A stretch of 64,000 bases of DNA. Origin: Muribaculaceae bacterium (GTDB lineage: Bacteria; Bacteroidota; Bacteroidia; Bacteroidales; Muribaculaceae). The first letter of the stretch is position 1; each line of letters opens with the position of its first letter. The notes under the pieces were generated by a model. The model did no database searches, was not told the origin of the DNA, and saw only the letters and a program-made list of their open reading frames with translations. The stretch lies in assembly GCA_023667015.1 (NCBI GenBank), contig JAMPAX010000001.1:729151-793150 (forward strand), in the 5' to 3' direction. Below, piece by piece: positions 45,365-54,257 of this stretch. The position numbers and the translations under genes were made by a program.

Positions 45365-46135
45365 TCATCCCCTTGACACCTCTATTGGTACGACAGATAC
45401 AATGTCGTGGCTAAGACACCATTCATCGGTGTCTTCAGCGTCCGGCTCGGTATTCACGAATTTCCCCGTCAGTAAGTAGAATTTCTTACCACTCGGATCG
45501 GTATACTCAGCATATTCATCGCTCCAATGTCCTCCGCAACTCCGGACTGTCCGTATTCCCTGAAGTTTGCCTTTTGTGGCCGGTATGTTGACGTTCAGGC
45601 AAATACCCTCCGGCAGGCCTTCGCGAATCACTCGCCCGACAATCTCTTGAATATATTTCTTACACTGGCTGAAGTCGGCATCCATAGCATGGCTCGTTAG
45701 TGAAAATCCTATGGAGGGGACACCTAAAATAGCTCCCTCCATGGCAGCTCCCATCGTGCCGGAATAGAGTACGTTGACCGCCGAGTTCGATCCGTGGTTG
45801 ATGCCGCTGGCTACCAAGCCGGGTTTCTTCTCCTTGAACAGTGTGTGTATTGCTAATTTTATGCAGTCTACGGGTGTGCCGTTGACACGATACCATTCTG
45901 CATCCTCATCGCTCCATTCTTCTATATTGATCAGTCTCAACACTCCGTTGACTGTGATGGCCATAGATTGTCCCGAACGTGGTCCGTCGGGACATACGGC
46001 TACTACCTTTCCATAGGGCTTCAACCAGTCTACAAGACGGTGTACCCCCGGTGCCTGATACCCATCATCGTTGCTGACTAATATTACGGGTCGGTTCGCT
46101 TGACTCTTGTCTTGATTTTCAATTATCTCTTTCAT
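45365..46135 (-). CDS. surE: 5'/3'-nucleotidase SurE
   Basis: A 256-residue metal-dependent phosphatase acting on nucleoside monophosphates. It shows VSNDDGYQAPGVHRL with the paired Asp metal ligands, then PDGPRSGQSMAIT, VNGTPVDCIKLAI, and SGINHGSNSAVNVLYSGTMG. Length is usual. It begins within the last 4 bp of the upstream glycosyltransferase gene, implying coupling. No anomalies seen. Confidence 0.95.
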   Translation of the reverse strand: MKEIIENQDKSQANRPVILVSNDDGYQAPGVHRLVDWLKPYGKVVAVCPDGPRSGQSMAITVNGVLRLINIEEWSDEDAEWYRVNGTPVDCIKLAIHTLFKEKKPGLVASGINHGSNSAVNVLYSGTMGAAMEGAILGVPSIGFSLTSHAMDADFSQCKKYIQEIVGRVIREGLPEGICLNVNIPATKGKLQGIRTVRSCGGHWSDEYAEYTDPSGKKFYLLTGKFVNTEPDAEDTDEWCLSHDIVSVVPIEVSRG

Positions 46136-47127
46136 TTCTTCTGGCGCTTTAAGTAATAGTCTATGACAATCTTGCGGTTTGCCCCCGGGAGTGTCGACAG
46201 TTTGTCTTCGGCGGGCAGATTAGTATAGTTTTTACGCATCTTCCGGAAGTCGCGGTGAGCATCCCAGATTGCTTTGGCATCGCCGAATTCTCCCTTTGCG
46301 AGATACATCACCAGGGCGAGTGTATCGGCAAGCCTTCTTAAGAATAACACTTTTCTACCCTTTTGTTTCGGTAGGTTCTTGTGGAGAAGTAGCAGATTGT
46401 TGCGAAAATTCAGATATACTTTGCGCGAGTTTCCTTGGGGAAGGGTGCCTCCCCCGAGATGAAATACGTGGCTCTCACTCGTGGCGCATACCCGATATCC
46501 GGCGGCTATCATTCTGCAACACAGGTCGATTTCTTCCATGTGGGCGAAGAAATCGCGATCCAGCCCACCGAGTTTCTCGTAGGTTGCGGTGTTGACAGCC
46601 ATGCAGGCTCCTGAGGCCCAGGCTACGTCTACAAGTCCATCGTCATACTGTCCGTTGTCTTCTTCTATGCTGTCAAAAAGTCGCCCGCGACAATAGGGAT
46701 AGCCGTATCTGTCGAGCAGCCCTCCCGCGGCTCCGGCATATTCGAATTTTCCGCGCTCTTTCAGTGCCCGAATTTTCGGCTGGATGGCTCCTATGCTGCT
46801 GTCTCTCTCAAGCGCTCGTAATAGGGGCTCCCACCATCCTTCGGTCACTTCTACATCGGAGTTGAGCAGTACGGTATAGGGATAACCTCCCGCGCGTAGT
46901 GCTTTGTTATATCCCTCGGCGAAGCCGTAGTTTTCGGGAAAGGGTATGACCCGCACTTCGGGATGGTTCTCTGCAAGCCATTCTATCGACCCGTCGGTGC
47001 TGCCATTGTCGGCTACTACCAGTTCTGCCTCCCCTCGCGTATATTTAGATGCTATCGGTACGTAGCGTTTCATTAGCTCCAGTCCGTTCCAATTAAGAAT
47101 GATGACCCCAAGTCTCTTTTCGCTCAT
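46132..47127 (-). CDS. Glycosyltransferase family 2
   Basis: A 331-residue GT-A fold enzyme. VIILNWNGLELMKRYVP and VVADNGSTDGSIEWLAE form the nucleotide-sugar site, and LLNSDVEVTEGWW holds the DxD-like metal motif. The later SGACMAVNTATYEKLGGLDRD and HMEEIDLCCRM are typical of rhamnosyl-type GT2 enzymes. No strong membrane segment is visible, so it is probably cytoplasmic or peripheral. It lies 4 bp after mtaB. Substrate unknown; likely cell-envelope polysaccharide. Confidence 0.9.
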   Translation of the reverse strand: MSEKRLGVIILNWNGLELMKRYVPIASKYTRGEAELVVADNGSTDGSIEWLAENHPEVRVIPFPENYGFAEGYNKALRAGGYPYTVLLNSDVEVTEGWWEPLLRALERDSSIGAIQPKIRALKERGKFEYAGAAGGLLDRYGYPYCRGRLFDSIEEDNGQYDDGLVDVAWASGACMAVNTATYEKLGGLDRDFFAHMEEIDLCCRMIAAGYRVCATSESHVFHLGGGTLPQGNSRKVYLNFRNNLLLLHKNLPKQKGRKVLFLRRLADTLALVMYLAKGEFGDAKAIWDAHRDFRKMRKNYTNLPAEDKLSTLPGANRKIVIDYYLKRQKK

Positions 47128-47131
47128 ATCT

Positions 47132-48475
47132 CTAAACTCTAAACTCTAAACTATCAACGATAATAGTCTCGTTCATCTCTTCGCTGATGCTTTCCAGCCG
47201 TACGATGTTTGTCTTGTTCAATAACTCGGGTCGCTCCGGGCCGCTTACTCGCAGGTAGTTGTCGGTAAGTCCGGTCATTGTGCCGCTACCGCTGATGGTA
47301 TGTTCCCAGAGCACCGGTCGCTCTGTCCCGAGCATCCTCTGCATGAAGCCTCGCAGTTTTGCTGCCGATACTTCTTGCAATTCTGCCGCCCGCTGATGTT
47401 TCTCTTCTTGGCTGACAGTGCCGTCCAGGCTCAGTGCTAATGTGCCGGGACGCTCAGAGTAGGGGAATATATGTAGCCTGCTGATGGCTAACGATTCGAT
47501 GAATTCTTTGGATTTTGCAAATTCTTCGGGTGTCTCACCTCTCGCTCCGGTGATGACGTCTACGCCGATGAAGGCGTCGGGAAGATTCTCGCGGATGGTG
47601 CCCACCCGTTCGGCGAAGAGTGTGGTGTCATACCGACGTCTCATTATCTTCAAGACGGCATCGCTCCCCGATTGCAATGGTATATGGAAGTGGGGCATAA
47701 AGGCTCGCGACTCTCGCGCTGTCCATTCGATAATCTCCGGTGTCAGCAGGTTGGGTTCAATTGAGGATATCCTGTAGCGCTCTATCCCTTCGATTTCGTC
47801 GAGTCGCTTTAGCAGTTCTAAGAATTCTTCACCCGTGTCCAGGCCGAAGCATCCGATGTTGACTCCCGTCAGTACTATCTCTTTGCCTCCCTCGGCGGCT
47901 ACGAGCTTTGCCTGTTCCCTTAGCGCTTCGATGCTTCCTGAACGACTGCGACCCCGCGCGTAGGGTATCGTACAATAGCTGCAGTAGTAGTCACAACCGT
48001 CTTGCACTTTCAGAAAGTAGCGTGTCCTGTCGCCGCGTTCGCATGAGGGGGTGAACTCCAGAATATCTTTCGTCGGTGTCAACTCTACAATCTGTCGGCG
48101 CTCGCGGAGCCATCGCTCAAGGTATTCGGCAATACGTAGCTTCTCGGCTGATCCGGCTACGATCCCTACACCCTCCAGACTCTCTACTTCCCGGGGCTTG
48201 AGCTGTGCGTAGCATCCGGTGACTACTATCAGCGCTTCGGGATAGGTGCGGTGGAGTCGGCGTATCAGTGACCTGCCTTTTTTGTCGGCGGTCTCTGTGA
48301 CGGAGCATGTGTTGACCACACATATGTCGGGAACTTCACCGCGGTGTGCGCGTTCGATACCCATCTGAGCCATAATCTTACCTACTGTCGAGGTCTCGGC
48401 AAAGTTGAGTTTGCACCCTAAGGTGTAGTATGAAGCTGTTAGCCGCCGTCCGGCTTTTTCTTCTGTTCTTTCCAT
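47132..48475 (-). CDS. mtaB: tRNA t6A37 methylthiotransferase
   Basis: A 447-residue radical-SAM enzyme that adds a methylthio group to t6A37 in tRNA. The N-terminal UPF0004 domain has YTLGCKLNFAETST, VVNTCSVTETADKKG and VTGCYAQ, whose cysteines bind one Fe-S cluster. The radical-SAM motif is QDGCDYYCSYCTIPYARG. A C-terminal TRAM-like part ends the protein. The shorter KLNFAE form distinguishes MtaB from MiaB and RimO. First gene of the run with GT2 and surE. Confidence 0.94.
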   Translation of the reverse strand: MERTEEKAGRRLTASYYTLGCKLNFAETSTVGKIMAQMGIERAHRGEVPDICVVNTCSVTETADKKGRSLIRRLHRTYPEALIVVTGCYAQLKPREVESLEGVGIVAGSAEKLRIAEYLERWLRERRQIVELTPTKDILEFTPSCERGDRTRYFLKVQDGCDYYCSYCTIPYARGRSRSGSIEALREQAKLVAAEGGKEIVLTGVNIGCFGLDTGEEFLELLKRLDEIEGIERYRISSIEPNLLTPEIIEWTARESRAFMPHFHIPLQSGSDAVLKIMRRRYDTTLFAERVGTIRENLPDAFIGVDVITGARGETPEEFAKSKEFIESLAISRLHIFPYSERPGTLALSLDGTVSQEEKHQRAAELQEVSAAKLRGFMQRMLGTERPVLWEHTISGSGTMTGLTDNYLRVSGPERPELLNKTNIVRLESISEEMNETIIVDSLEFRV

Positions 48476-48542
48476 CAGAATGCAAAATTACAAAAAATCC
48501 GTCGCCAATTATATCGGTTTTGTCAAAAAAGTCGGCAAAAAC

Positions 48543-48574
48543 TTGACAAACCTATATTAAATGTGTTATCTTTG
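48543..48574 (+). promoter_or_regulatory. Promoter of the ftsX cluster
   Basis: TTGACA (TTG at 48543-48545), 21 bp, TATCTTTG (48567-48574), about 40 bp before the ftsX ATG. Confidence 0.8.
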
Positions 48575-48615
48575 CGTTTTGTAAGAAATCGGATACGATT
48601 GAAAAGTTCGATAGA

Positions 48616-49497
48616 ATGAAAAGTTCCAACAAGGAGGTTAAGATATCTTTCTGGGCTGCTCACGCTACTACTGTGGTGAGCGTCACCCTCGTACTCATAC
48701 TCATTGGCATTATTGCCCTTATCTCTTCTGGAGCTGCCGGAGAGACTCGTCGGCTGCGCGAGCAGATTGAAATCAGCGCAATCATGGCTGATTCTGTCTC
48801 TAATAAGCAGGCGGCTTATGTCCTGACAGAAATCAAGAGCCTTCCGGCTGTCAAGGAATGTTCTCTCATCACCAAGGAGCAGGCCTTAGCCGACTGGAAG
48901 TCGCAGACGGGTGAGGATCTGGAGGCCCTTTTTGGAGTCAATATCTTCTCTCCGGAGGTGTCGTTTACTCTGAAGGCTGATTTTACCGATCCTGCTCAGC
49001 TTAAGGTAGTTGAAGATCAGGTGGCGGCTATTCCCGGTGTGGAGGAGGTGGCTGCCCCGGATTCTACAATGGTGCAGACTATGAATGCCAATATTTCTCT
49101 GCTGACTCTGATTCTTGGCATCATTGCCATAGTGATGATTGTCATCTCCTGTGTTCTGATTAATAATACTGTTCATCTCGCCGTATATTCCCGCAGGTTT
49201 ACAATCCATACTATGCAACTCGTGGGCGCTACCAATGGGTTTATCTGCCGTCCGTTTATTCTGTCGAATATGCTTGCAGGTCTTATCGCCGGCGTTGTGG
49301 CTTCGGGGTGTGTGGCCATAGTTATTGCTACTGCTCCTTCCTATGGGTTCCGGCTCTTGGCTTCTTATGTTCCCTGGGATATGTATGCGCTGATTGCCAC
49401 CGGTCTGATTGTCATCGGTGCCGGTATCTGCTCAATGGCTGCTGCTGCCGCTACTGCTAAGTACCTTCGCAAGGACTATGGCGAGCTGTTTAAGTAA
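48616..49497 (+). CDS. ftsX: Cell division protein FtsX-like permease
   Basis: A 293-residue inner-membrane protein with one N-terminal helix (~20-40), an extracytoplasmic domain (~45-155) containing VKECSLITKEQALADWKSQTGE, and three more helices toward the C-terminus. It fits FtsX, which with FtsE controls cell-wall hydrolases at division. ftsE is not adjacent. It starts a plus-strand run with DUF3098, uppP, truB and queA, a gene order I recall as common in Bacteroidetes. Confidence 0.9.
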   Translation: MKSSNKEVKISFWAAHATTVVSVTLVLILIGIIALISSGAAGETRRLREQIEISAIMADSVSNKQAAYVLTEIKSLPAVKECSLITKEQALADWKSQTGEDLEALFGVNIFSPEVSFTLKADFTDPAQLKVVEDQVAAIPGVEEVAAPDSTMVQTMNANISLLTLILGIIAIVMIVISCVLINNTVHLAVYSRRFTIHTMQLVGATNGFICRPFILSNMLAGLIAGVVASGCVAIVIATAPSYGFRLLASYVPWDMYALIATGLIVIGAGICSMAAAAATAKYLRKDYGELFK

Positions 49498-49524
49498 TTT
49501 TTGTTTTTTTCTCCACATTTGATT

Positions 49525-49794
49525 ATGAATGAAAAAGATAATATCATAAAAATGGACGATGAGAAGCGTCCTTTCCAGAAGATTAACTTTATTCTTATGA
49601 GCTTTTGCATAGCTCTGATTGTTATTGGCTTTGTACTTATGTGTGGCTCGGGAAGCTCTGTGGAACGTGGCTTTAATCCTGATATTTTCTCTTTCCGCAG
49701 GATTGTTCTGGGGCCGGCAATGGCGTTTATTGGTTTTCTGGCTATGGCTTTTGCTATCCTTTGGCAACCTAAGAAGAAGGATTCGTTGAAGTAG
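49525..49794 (+). CDS. DUF3098 family membrane protein
   Basis: An 89-residue protein with two hydrophobic segments (about 22-41 and 58-79) separated by GSGSSVERGFNPDIFSFRR, the pattern of DUF3098. Function is unknown; the family regularly lies between ftsX and uppP. I use the ATG at 49525; upstream codons of the open frame are T-rich spacer. The C-terminus is short and basic (WQPKKKDSLK). Confidence 0.85.
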   Translation: MNEKDNIIKMDDEKRPFQKINFILMSFCIALIVIGFVLMCGSGSSVERGFNPDIFSFRRIVLGPAMAFIGFLAMAFAILWQPKKKDSLK

Positions 49795-49798
49795 TAAG

Positions 49799-49825
49799 TA
49801 GTTTAAATCGAACGGCTACTTAAAG
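49799..49825. repeat. Dispersed spacer repeat, divergent copy
   Basis: GTTTAAATCGAACGGCTACTT resembles the copies at 7228 and 11874 (TTTAAATTGAACAGCT), here just before uppP. Confidence 0.45.
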
Positions 49826-49844
49826 TTTCTAAGAAGTACTATTT

Positions 49845-50669
49845 ATGGAATGGCTTGACGCTTTTATTCTCGGTCTTGTACAGGGTCTCGCAGAGTACCT
49901 CCCGATTTCTTCCAGTGGTCACCTTGAGATTTTTCGCGAAATTCTCGGTATTGACCTCCCCTCGGATGATGTGCTGCAGTTTGATCTGATTCTTCATGCG
50001 GCTACCGTTTGCTCTACTATCGTGGTGCTCTGGCCGATGTTTTTTAAGCTCTGCAAGAGTTTCTTCACTTTCAAGTGTGACAATGATTTCTACTATGTAT
50101 GCAAAATCCTGCTGAGCTGCATACCCGTGGGTGTTGTGGGGCTCTGCTTCAAGGATGTTGTGAAGTCGTTCTTCGGAGGCTCGTTGCTGACAGTGGGTAT
50201 CTGTCTGTGTGTGACCGCTCTTCTGCTAGCCTTCGCTCAGTATAGTGAGCGCCTCTTCTCCGGCCGTCTTAAGTCTGCTTCGTCGGGCAGGGATATCTCC
50301 TGGAGCGATGCATTTATTATCGGTTGCGCGCAGGCTGTGGCCGTTCTCCCCGGTCTTAGCCGTTCGGGTACTACTATTGCGACGGGTATTATCCTCGGTG
50401 ATAAGCGACAGAAGGTGGCCGCTTTCTCGTTCCTAATGGTTATTATACCTATTCTGGGTGAGGCTCTTTTGGATATTAAAGATATCCTCGGCGGTGAGGC
50501 TGCCGGTACGGCTGTGGATGCATCGGCTCTCCTTATCGGTTTTATCACCAGCTTCGTGGTAGGCTGTGCCGCCTGCAAGTGGATGATAAGCATTGTCAAT
50601 AGAGGAAAACTCATCTGGTTTGCTCTCTATTGTGTCGTAATGGGCATTATCTGCATTCTATGGCCCTAA
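49845..50669 (+). CDS. uppP: Undecaprenyl-diphosphatase
   Basis: A 274-residue integral membrane enzyme that dephosphorylates undecaprenyl diphosphate, recycling the lipid carrier for peptidoglycan. It shows the two signature motifs QGLAEYLPISSSGHLE near the N-terminus and LPGLSRSGTTIATGI in the second half, with about eight hydrophobic segments. It is in the ftsX-DUF3098-uppP-truB-queA run, linking division and wall synthesis. Confidence 0.95.
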   Translation: MEWLDAFILGLVQGLAEYLPISSSGHLEIFREILGIDLPSDDVLQFDLILHAATVCSTIVVLWPMFFKLCKSFFTFKCDNDFYYVCKILLSCIPVGVVGLCFKDVVKSFFGGSLLTVGICLCVTALLLAFAQYSERLFSGRLKSASSGRDISWSDAFIIGCAQAVAVLPGLSRSGTTIATGIILGDKRQKVAAFSFLMVIIPILGEALLDIKDILGGEAAGTAVDASALLIGFITSFVVGCAACKWMISIVNRGKLIWFALYCVVMGIICILWP

Positions 50670-50755
50670 CGTTGATTGTAATTAGTTATAAGTTAACTGC
50701 TTCATAACTCACGACTATTACCTGATTCATAACTGATACTTAATACCTGAATTTC

Positions 50756-51520
50756 GTGGATTTTATTTCCGGAGAAATTTTCAAGATAGATAAGCCTCTC
50801 GGCTGGACTTCTTTCGATGCGGTGAAGAGAATTCGTGGCGCTATCCAGCGTCGCTTGAATCTCCGTAAGTTTAAAGTCGGCCATGCCGGTACGCTCGACC
50901 CTCTTGCTACGGGTGTGCTGATTATTTGCACCGGCCGTGCTACTCGCAATATCGATGCGCTGCAGGCCGGTGAGAAGGAATATGTCGCTACCCTTAAACT
51001 CGGTGCTACTACACCCAGCTTTGATCTCGAAACCCAAATCGACGAAACTTATCCCCGGGAGCATATTACTACCGAGCTTGTTGCTGAGGTTCTTCCGAGC
51101 TTCACAGGCTCTGTTCTCCAGGTGCCTCCCATCTTTTCTGCTGTTAAGGTGGATGGTAAGCGTGCTTATAAGTACGCTCGTAAAGGTAAGGAGGTGGAGC
51201 TTAAACCTAAGCAACTCCAGATCCCTGAACTCGAAATGCTCTCTCTGAAGGGGGATGAGCTGACTCTTAGAATTGTTTGTAGCAAGGGTACTTATATCCG
51301 TGCCCTTGCCCGCGATATCGGACGGGCTCTTGGTTCCGGTGCCCACCTCGTTGCTCTTCGGCGCACTCGCGTTGGAGATGTCAACGCCTCTGACTGTCTC
51401 TCTGTCCCTGAGGCTGTAAAACTAATTGAGGACTGTGTCCTCTCTTTTCCTGAAGATTACCGCCTTCCGCAGCCTATTCCCGCTGTTGTCCCGGATTCTG
51501 CAGACGGCGCTCTTGTCTAA
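50756..51520 (+). CDS. truB: tRNA pseudouridine-55 synthase
   Basis: A 254-residue enzyme that makes pseudouridine 55 in the T loop of tRNAs. It shows [18 protein letters not shown] and the catalytic-Asp motif [16 protein letters not shown], then [17 protein letters not shown] and [14 protein letters not shown]. The start is a GTG at 50756 (GTGGATTTTATT); no better ATG precedes the conserved region. The next gene, queA, starts 17 bp downstream. Confidence 0.95.
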   Translation: MDFISGEIFKIDKPLGWTSFDAVKRIRGAIQRRLNLRKFKVGHAGTLDPLATGVLIICTGRATRNIDALQAGEKEYVATLKLGATTPSFDLETQIDETYPREHITTELVAEVLPSFTGSVLQVPPIFSAVKVDGKRAYKYARKGKEVELKPKQLQIPELEMLSLKGDELTLRIVCSKGTYIRALARDIGRALGSGAHLVALRRTRVGDVNASDCLSVPEAVKLIEDCVLSFPEDYRLPQPIPAVVPDSADGALV

Positions 51521-51537
51521 TTCATTATCTGTATCTT

Positions 51538-52590
51538 ATGAAACTCTCACAGTTTAGATTTAAACTCCCTGAAGAGCTGATAGCTCAATATCCTGCTGAA
51601 AATCGCGACGAGTGTCGCATGATGGTCGTGGATGCCCGCGATGGATCTATTTCCCACGCTGTCTTTAAAGATATTATCAATTATTTCGATGAAGATGATG
51701 TCATGATCTTCAACGATACTAAGGTTTTCCCCGCTCGCCTGTATGGTAATAAGGAGAAGACCGGTGCTTGCATTGAGGTCTTTCTCCTTCGTGAGCTTAA
51801 TGCCGACAATAAGTTCTGGGATGTCCTCGTTGAGCCTGCCCGCAAAATCCGTATCGGCAATAAGCTTTATTTCGGTGAGGATGATTCTATGGTAGCTGAG
51901 GTCATCGACAATACTACTTCTCGCGGTCGTACCTTGCGTTTTCTTTATGAGGGATCCCATGAGGAGTTTAAGGATGCTTTGTATGCTATGGGTCATACAC
52001 CCCTTCCGGAGTATATCCGTCGTGATTCAGAACCTGAAGATGCTGAGAGATATCAGACTATTTATGCCGCCAAGGAGGGTGCCGTGATGGCTCCCGCCGC
52101 CGGTATGCATTTCTCCCGTGAGTTGCTCAAACGCCTCGAAATTAAGGGGGTGCAAAAGGGCTTCTTGACTCTGCATTCGGGTCGCGGTAATTTCCGTATG
52201 ATTGACGTGGAGGATCTCACCAAGCATCGTATGGACTCTGAAGAGATGACGCTCGATGATGACCTCGTAGAGCTCGTCAACAATGCCCACGATAATGGAA
52301 AGCGGATTTGTGCCGTCGGCACCTCTACCATGCGTGCTCTCGCTTCTGCTGTATGTATGAACGGCCATCTGATGTCGTATCAGGGATGGACCAACAGGTT
52401 TATATTCCCCCCCTATGAGTTCACCGTCTGCAATGCAATGGTTTCAAACTTCCATATGCCATATTCAACGATGCTGATGATGGTGGCTGCTTTTGGAGGC
52501 TACGACCTGGTAATGAAAGCATATCAAGAGGCCATCAAGGAGGGCTATAAATTCGGAGCTTTCGGCGATGCTATGCTAATCCTTCGCTAA
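51538..52590 (+). CDS. queA: S-adenosylmethionine:tRNA ribosyltransferase-isomerase
   Basis: A 350-residue enzyme of queuosine biosynthesis that transfers ribose from SAM to preQ1 in tRNA. It shows [47 protein letters not shown] and [20 protein letters not shown]. Length is usual. It forms a tRNA-modification pair with truB in the conserved run. Confidence 0.95.
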   Translation: MKLSQFRFKLPEELIAQYPAENRDECRMMVVDARDGSISHAVFKDIINYFDEDDVMIFNDTKVFPARLYGNKEKTGACIEVFLLRELNADNKFWDVLVEPARKIRIGNKLYFGEDDSMVAEVIDNTTSRGRTLRFLYEGSHEEFKDALYAMGHTPLPEYIRRDSEPEDAERYQTIYAAKEGAVMAPAAGMHFSRELLKRLEIKGVQKGFLTLHSGRGNFRMIDVEDLTKHRMDSEEMTLDDDLVELVNNAHDNGKRICAVGTSTMRALASAVCMNGHLMSYQGWTNRFIFPPYEFTVCNAMVSNFHMPYSTMLMMVAAFGGYDLVMKAYQEAIKEGYKFGAFGDAMLILR

Positions 52591-52612
52591 CAAAGGAGGG
52601 CGGGTAATTCAA

Positions 52613-52638
52613 GGATAGTGAGCTTCCGGCTCGCAAAT
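52613..52638. repeat. REP-like word, family B copy 2
   Basis: GAGCTTCCGGCTCGCAA, in the gap between queA and the GT4 gene. Confidence 0.6.
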
Positions 52639-52684
52639 ACCACAGGCTTCTCGCTTATGACTTTTTTAGAAACTTAAAAATATC

Positions 52685-53857
52685 TTGAAAGTAGCTTTTA
52701 TCCTCCGATGGTTCCCCTTCTTTGGAGGTACAGAAAAAATCACCGTCTCTCTGGCCAATGAATTGGTCGGTAGAGACGTTTCTGTCTTTATTGTTGCTAA
52801 AGGGGATAAGAAGTTGCCGTCACCTTTTACGCTTGATTCACGCGTTCAGCTCGCTGTGTTCGACGAGAAAATTTCTCCTAATAATGTCGTGGAATTTGTC
52901 AATTCTAACGATATCGATACGGTGGTTATTCAATGTCCTTTTGTGGAGGTGGAGATGATAGCTCCGGCGCTTAGAGCAGAGACCTCTGCTCGTGTCATCA
53001 CTGTCCTACACAATGATCCTCAGAGTGCCCTCTCTGTAGACCGTCCGATGCGATCTAACTCTACACTTGTATCCTTTCGCATCAAGAAATTGGCGTGGCC
53101 TATTTATAAGGTGTGGGCCAAACGCCGTTTGTATCGTGTCGTTCGGAATTTCGTTTATTCTTCCCACAATTTTGTCCTTCTCTCTGAGTCTTACATCCCT
53201 GAGTTGGCCAAACTTCTAAATCTTCCTAAGTCTATTTCTGATAATTTAATATCTATACCTAATTTCTTACCGGATGCTTCTTTCCCCGACGTTCACGACG
53301 GCTCTTCTCGCAATAGGGAGATTATATACGTTGGCCGCATAACGCGCCACCAGAAGAGGGTGTTTCGGCTTATCCCGATCTGGAAGAGATTTTATGAATT
53401 ACATCCTGACTGGAAGTTCACCATCATTGGTGATGGTATTGACTTGGATGAGTGGCGCCGACAGGCGGAAGCGCAGGGATTGAAGAATGTGGAGACTGCC
53501 GGCTTTCATAAGGATGTAAGACCATTCTTGCGCCGCGCTGCAATAACTTTGCAAGTGAGCGATAACGAGGGGTTCCCGATGTCTACGGTTGAAGCGATGG
53601 CTCAGGGATGTGTGCCTGTCTCATACGATTCTTTTCTCGCTTTGCAGGATATGGTTGAAGATGGAGTAGAGGGTTTTAATATTCCCGTAAAATCCCTCTC
53701 TGAGGAGGAGGCAATTGAGAAGACAGTAGATTGTCTGCACACCTTAGCCTCAAATCCGGAATTGCTGAAAAAAATGTCGAAAGCCTCCGCATGGAAGGCA
53801 AGAAAATACTCAGCCTCTAACTTTATCCCCCGGTGGCTGGAGCTTCTAAGTCGTTAA
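52685..53857 (+). CDS. Glycosyltransferase family 4
   Basis: A 390-residue GT-B fold enzyme. The N-terminal motif FPFFGGTEKITVSLANEL and the C-terminal donor site IIYVGRITRHQKRVFRLIP, WKFTIIGDGIDLDEW, and VSDNEGFPMSTVEAMAQGCVPV (ExxxxxxxE-type loop) place it in GT4. The start is TTG at 52685 (MKVAFILRW), close to the conserved beginning. It probably adds a sugar to an envelope glycan; the substrate is unknown. It is not in a visible polysaccharide locus. Confidence 0.9.
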   Translation: MKVAFILRWFPFFGGTEKITVSLANELVGRDVSVFIVAKGDKKLPSPFTLDSRVQLAVFDEKISPNNVVEFVNSNDIDTVVIQCPFVEVEMIAPALRAETSARVITVLHNDPQSALSVDRPMRSNSTLVSFRIKKLAWPIYKVWAKRRLYRVVRNFVYSSHNFVLLSESYIPELAKLLNLPKSISDNLISIPNFLPDASFPDVHDGSSRNREIIYVGRITRHQKRVFRLIPIWKRFYELHPDWKFTIIGDGIDLDEWRRQAEAQGLKNVETAGFHKDVRPFLRRAAITLQVSDNEGFPMSTVEAMAQGCVPVSYDSFLALQDMVEDGVEGFNIPVKSLSEEEAIEKTVDCLHTLASNPELLKKMSKASAWKARKYSASNFIPRWLELLSR

Positions 53858-53901
53858 AGCGGATTTCTGCACACATTGATTCAGGCCTTTATATATGCCG
53901 A

Positions 53902-53968
53902 AAAATAAAAAGATTAATTGTCTCCCGACAATTAATCCTCTAACCTTAAATCTAATACCATGAAAAAC
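53902..53968 (-). ncRNA. Candidate small RNA, copy 2
   Basis: On the minus strand the transcript would begin about 53968 with GTGTTTTTCATGGTATT, then AGATTTAAGGTTAG, and end in a perfect 11-bp stem (53912-53922 with 53927-53937) followed by CTTTTTATTTTTC-like T-rich sequence (53901-53911). Length about 65 nt. The 5' half matches unit 1 at 26872-26942; the stem does not. The next gene downstream is convergent, so it is not the leader of a gene, which favours an independent small RNA. Confidence 0.7.
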
Positions 53969-53973
53969 ACCTG

Positions 53974-54004
53974 CAAAGTTAATATCTCAAATTAACATTT
54001 GCAA
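53974..54004 (-). promoter_or_regulatory. Promoter of small RNA unit 2
   Basis: On the minus strand TTG (54002-54004), 20 bp, TAACTTTG (53974-53981). Confidence 0.82.
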
Positions 54005-54223
54005 ATTTTACAAGTTAAAATTTCTTTTTTTTCTACAATTTTCCGAAATTCCCATCTAAGAAGCAATCTATGCGACTTAGAAGCCTGAGAAGCTCCAAGA
54101 GTCTGAAAAGCTTAAGGCAAATTCGCACTTCTATTTCTTTACACTCCCTAAGTTCCCTAAGCTCATTAAGTTCCTTAAGATCCTTAAGATCCTGGAATGT
54201 CATCTTTCAGACCTTGCTTCTAA
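54005..54223. repeat. Intergenic region with degenerate short repeats
   Basis: About 220 bp without a gene. From 54055 on it is made of imperfect words such as CTTAGAAGCCTGAGAAGC and CCCTAAGTTCCCTAAG, with a period near 10-11 bp, like the tracts at 14800 and 39170. Confidence 0.5.
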
Positions 54224-54256
54224 AAAAAAGGATTCAGCCAAGCTGAATCCTTTTTT
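54224..54256 (-). terminator. Terminator of rubrerythrin
   Basis: GGATTCAGC/GCTGAATCC stem flanked by A and T runs on both sides, starting 1 bp after the rubrerythrin stop. Works on both strands. Confidence 0.85.
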
Positions 54257-54257
54257 C

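Noticed and set aside
50702-51346. Minus-strand open frame of 214 codons opposite truB
   Set aside because: It shadows the truB codons; no start context or motif supports it.
53960-53994. Mini-ORF MKNTCKVNISN on the plus strand
   Set aside because: Only 11 codons; it is the complement of the small RNA 5' block and promoter.
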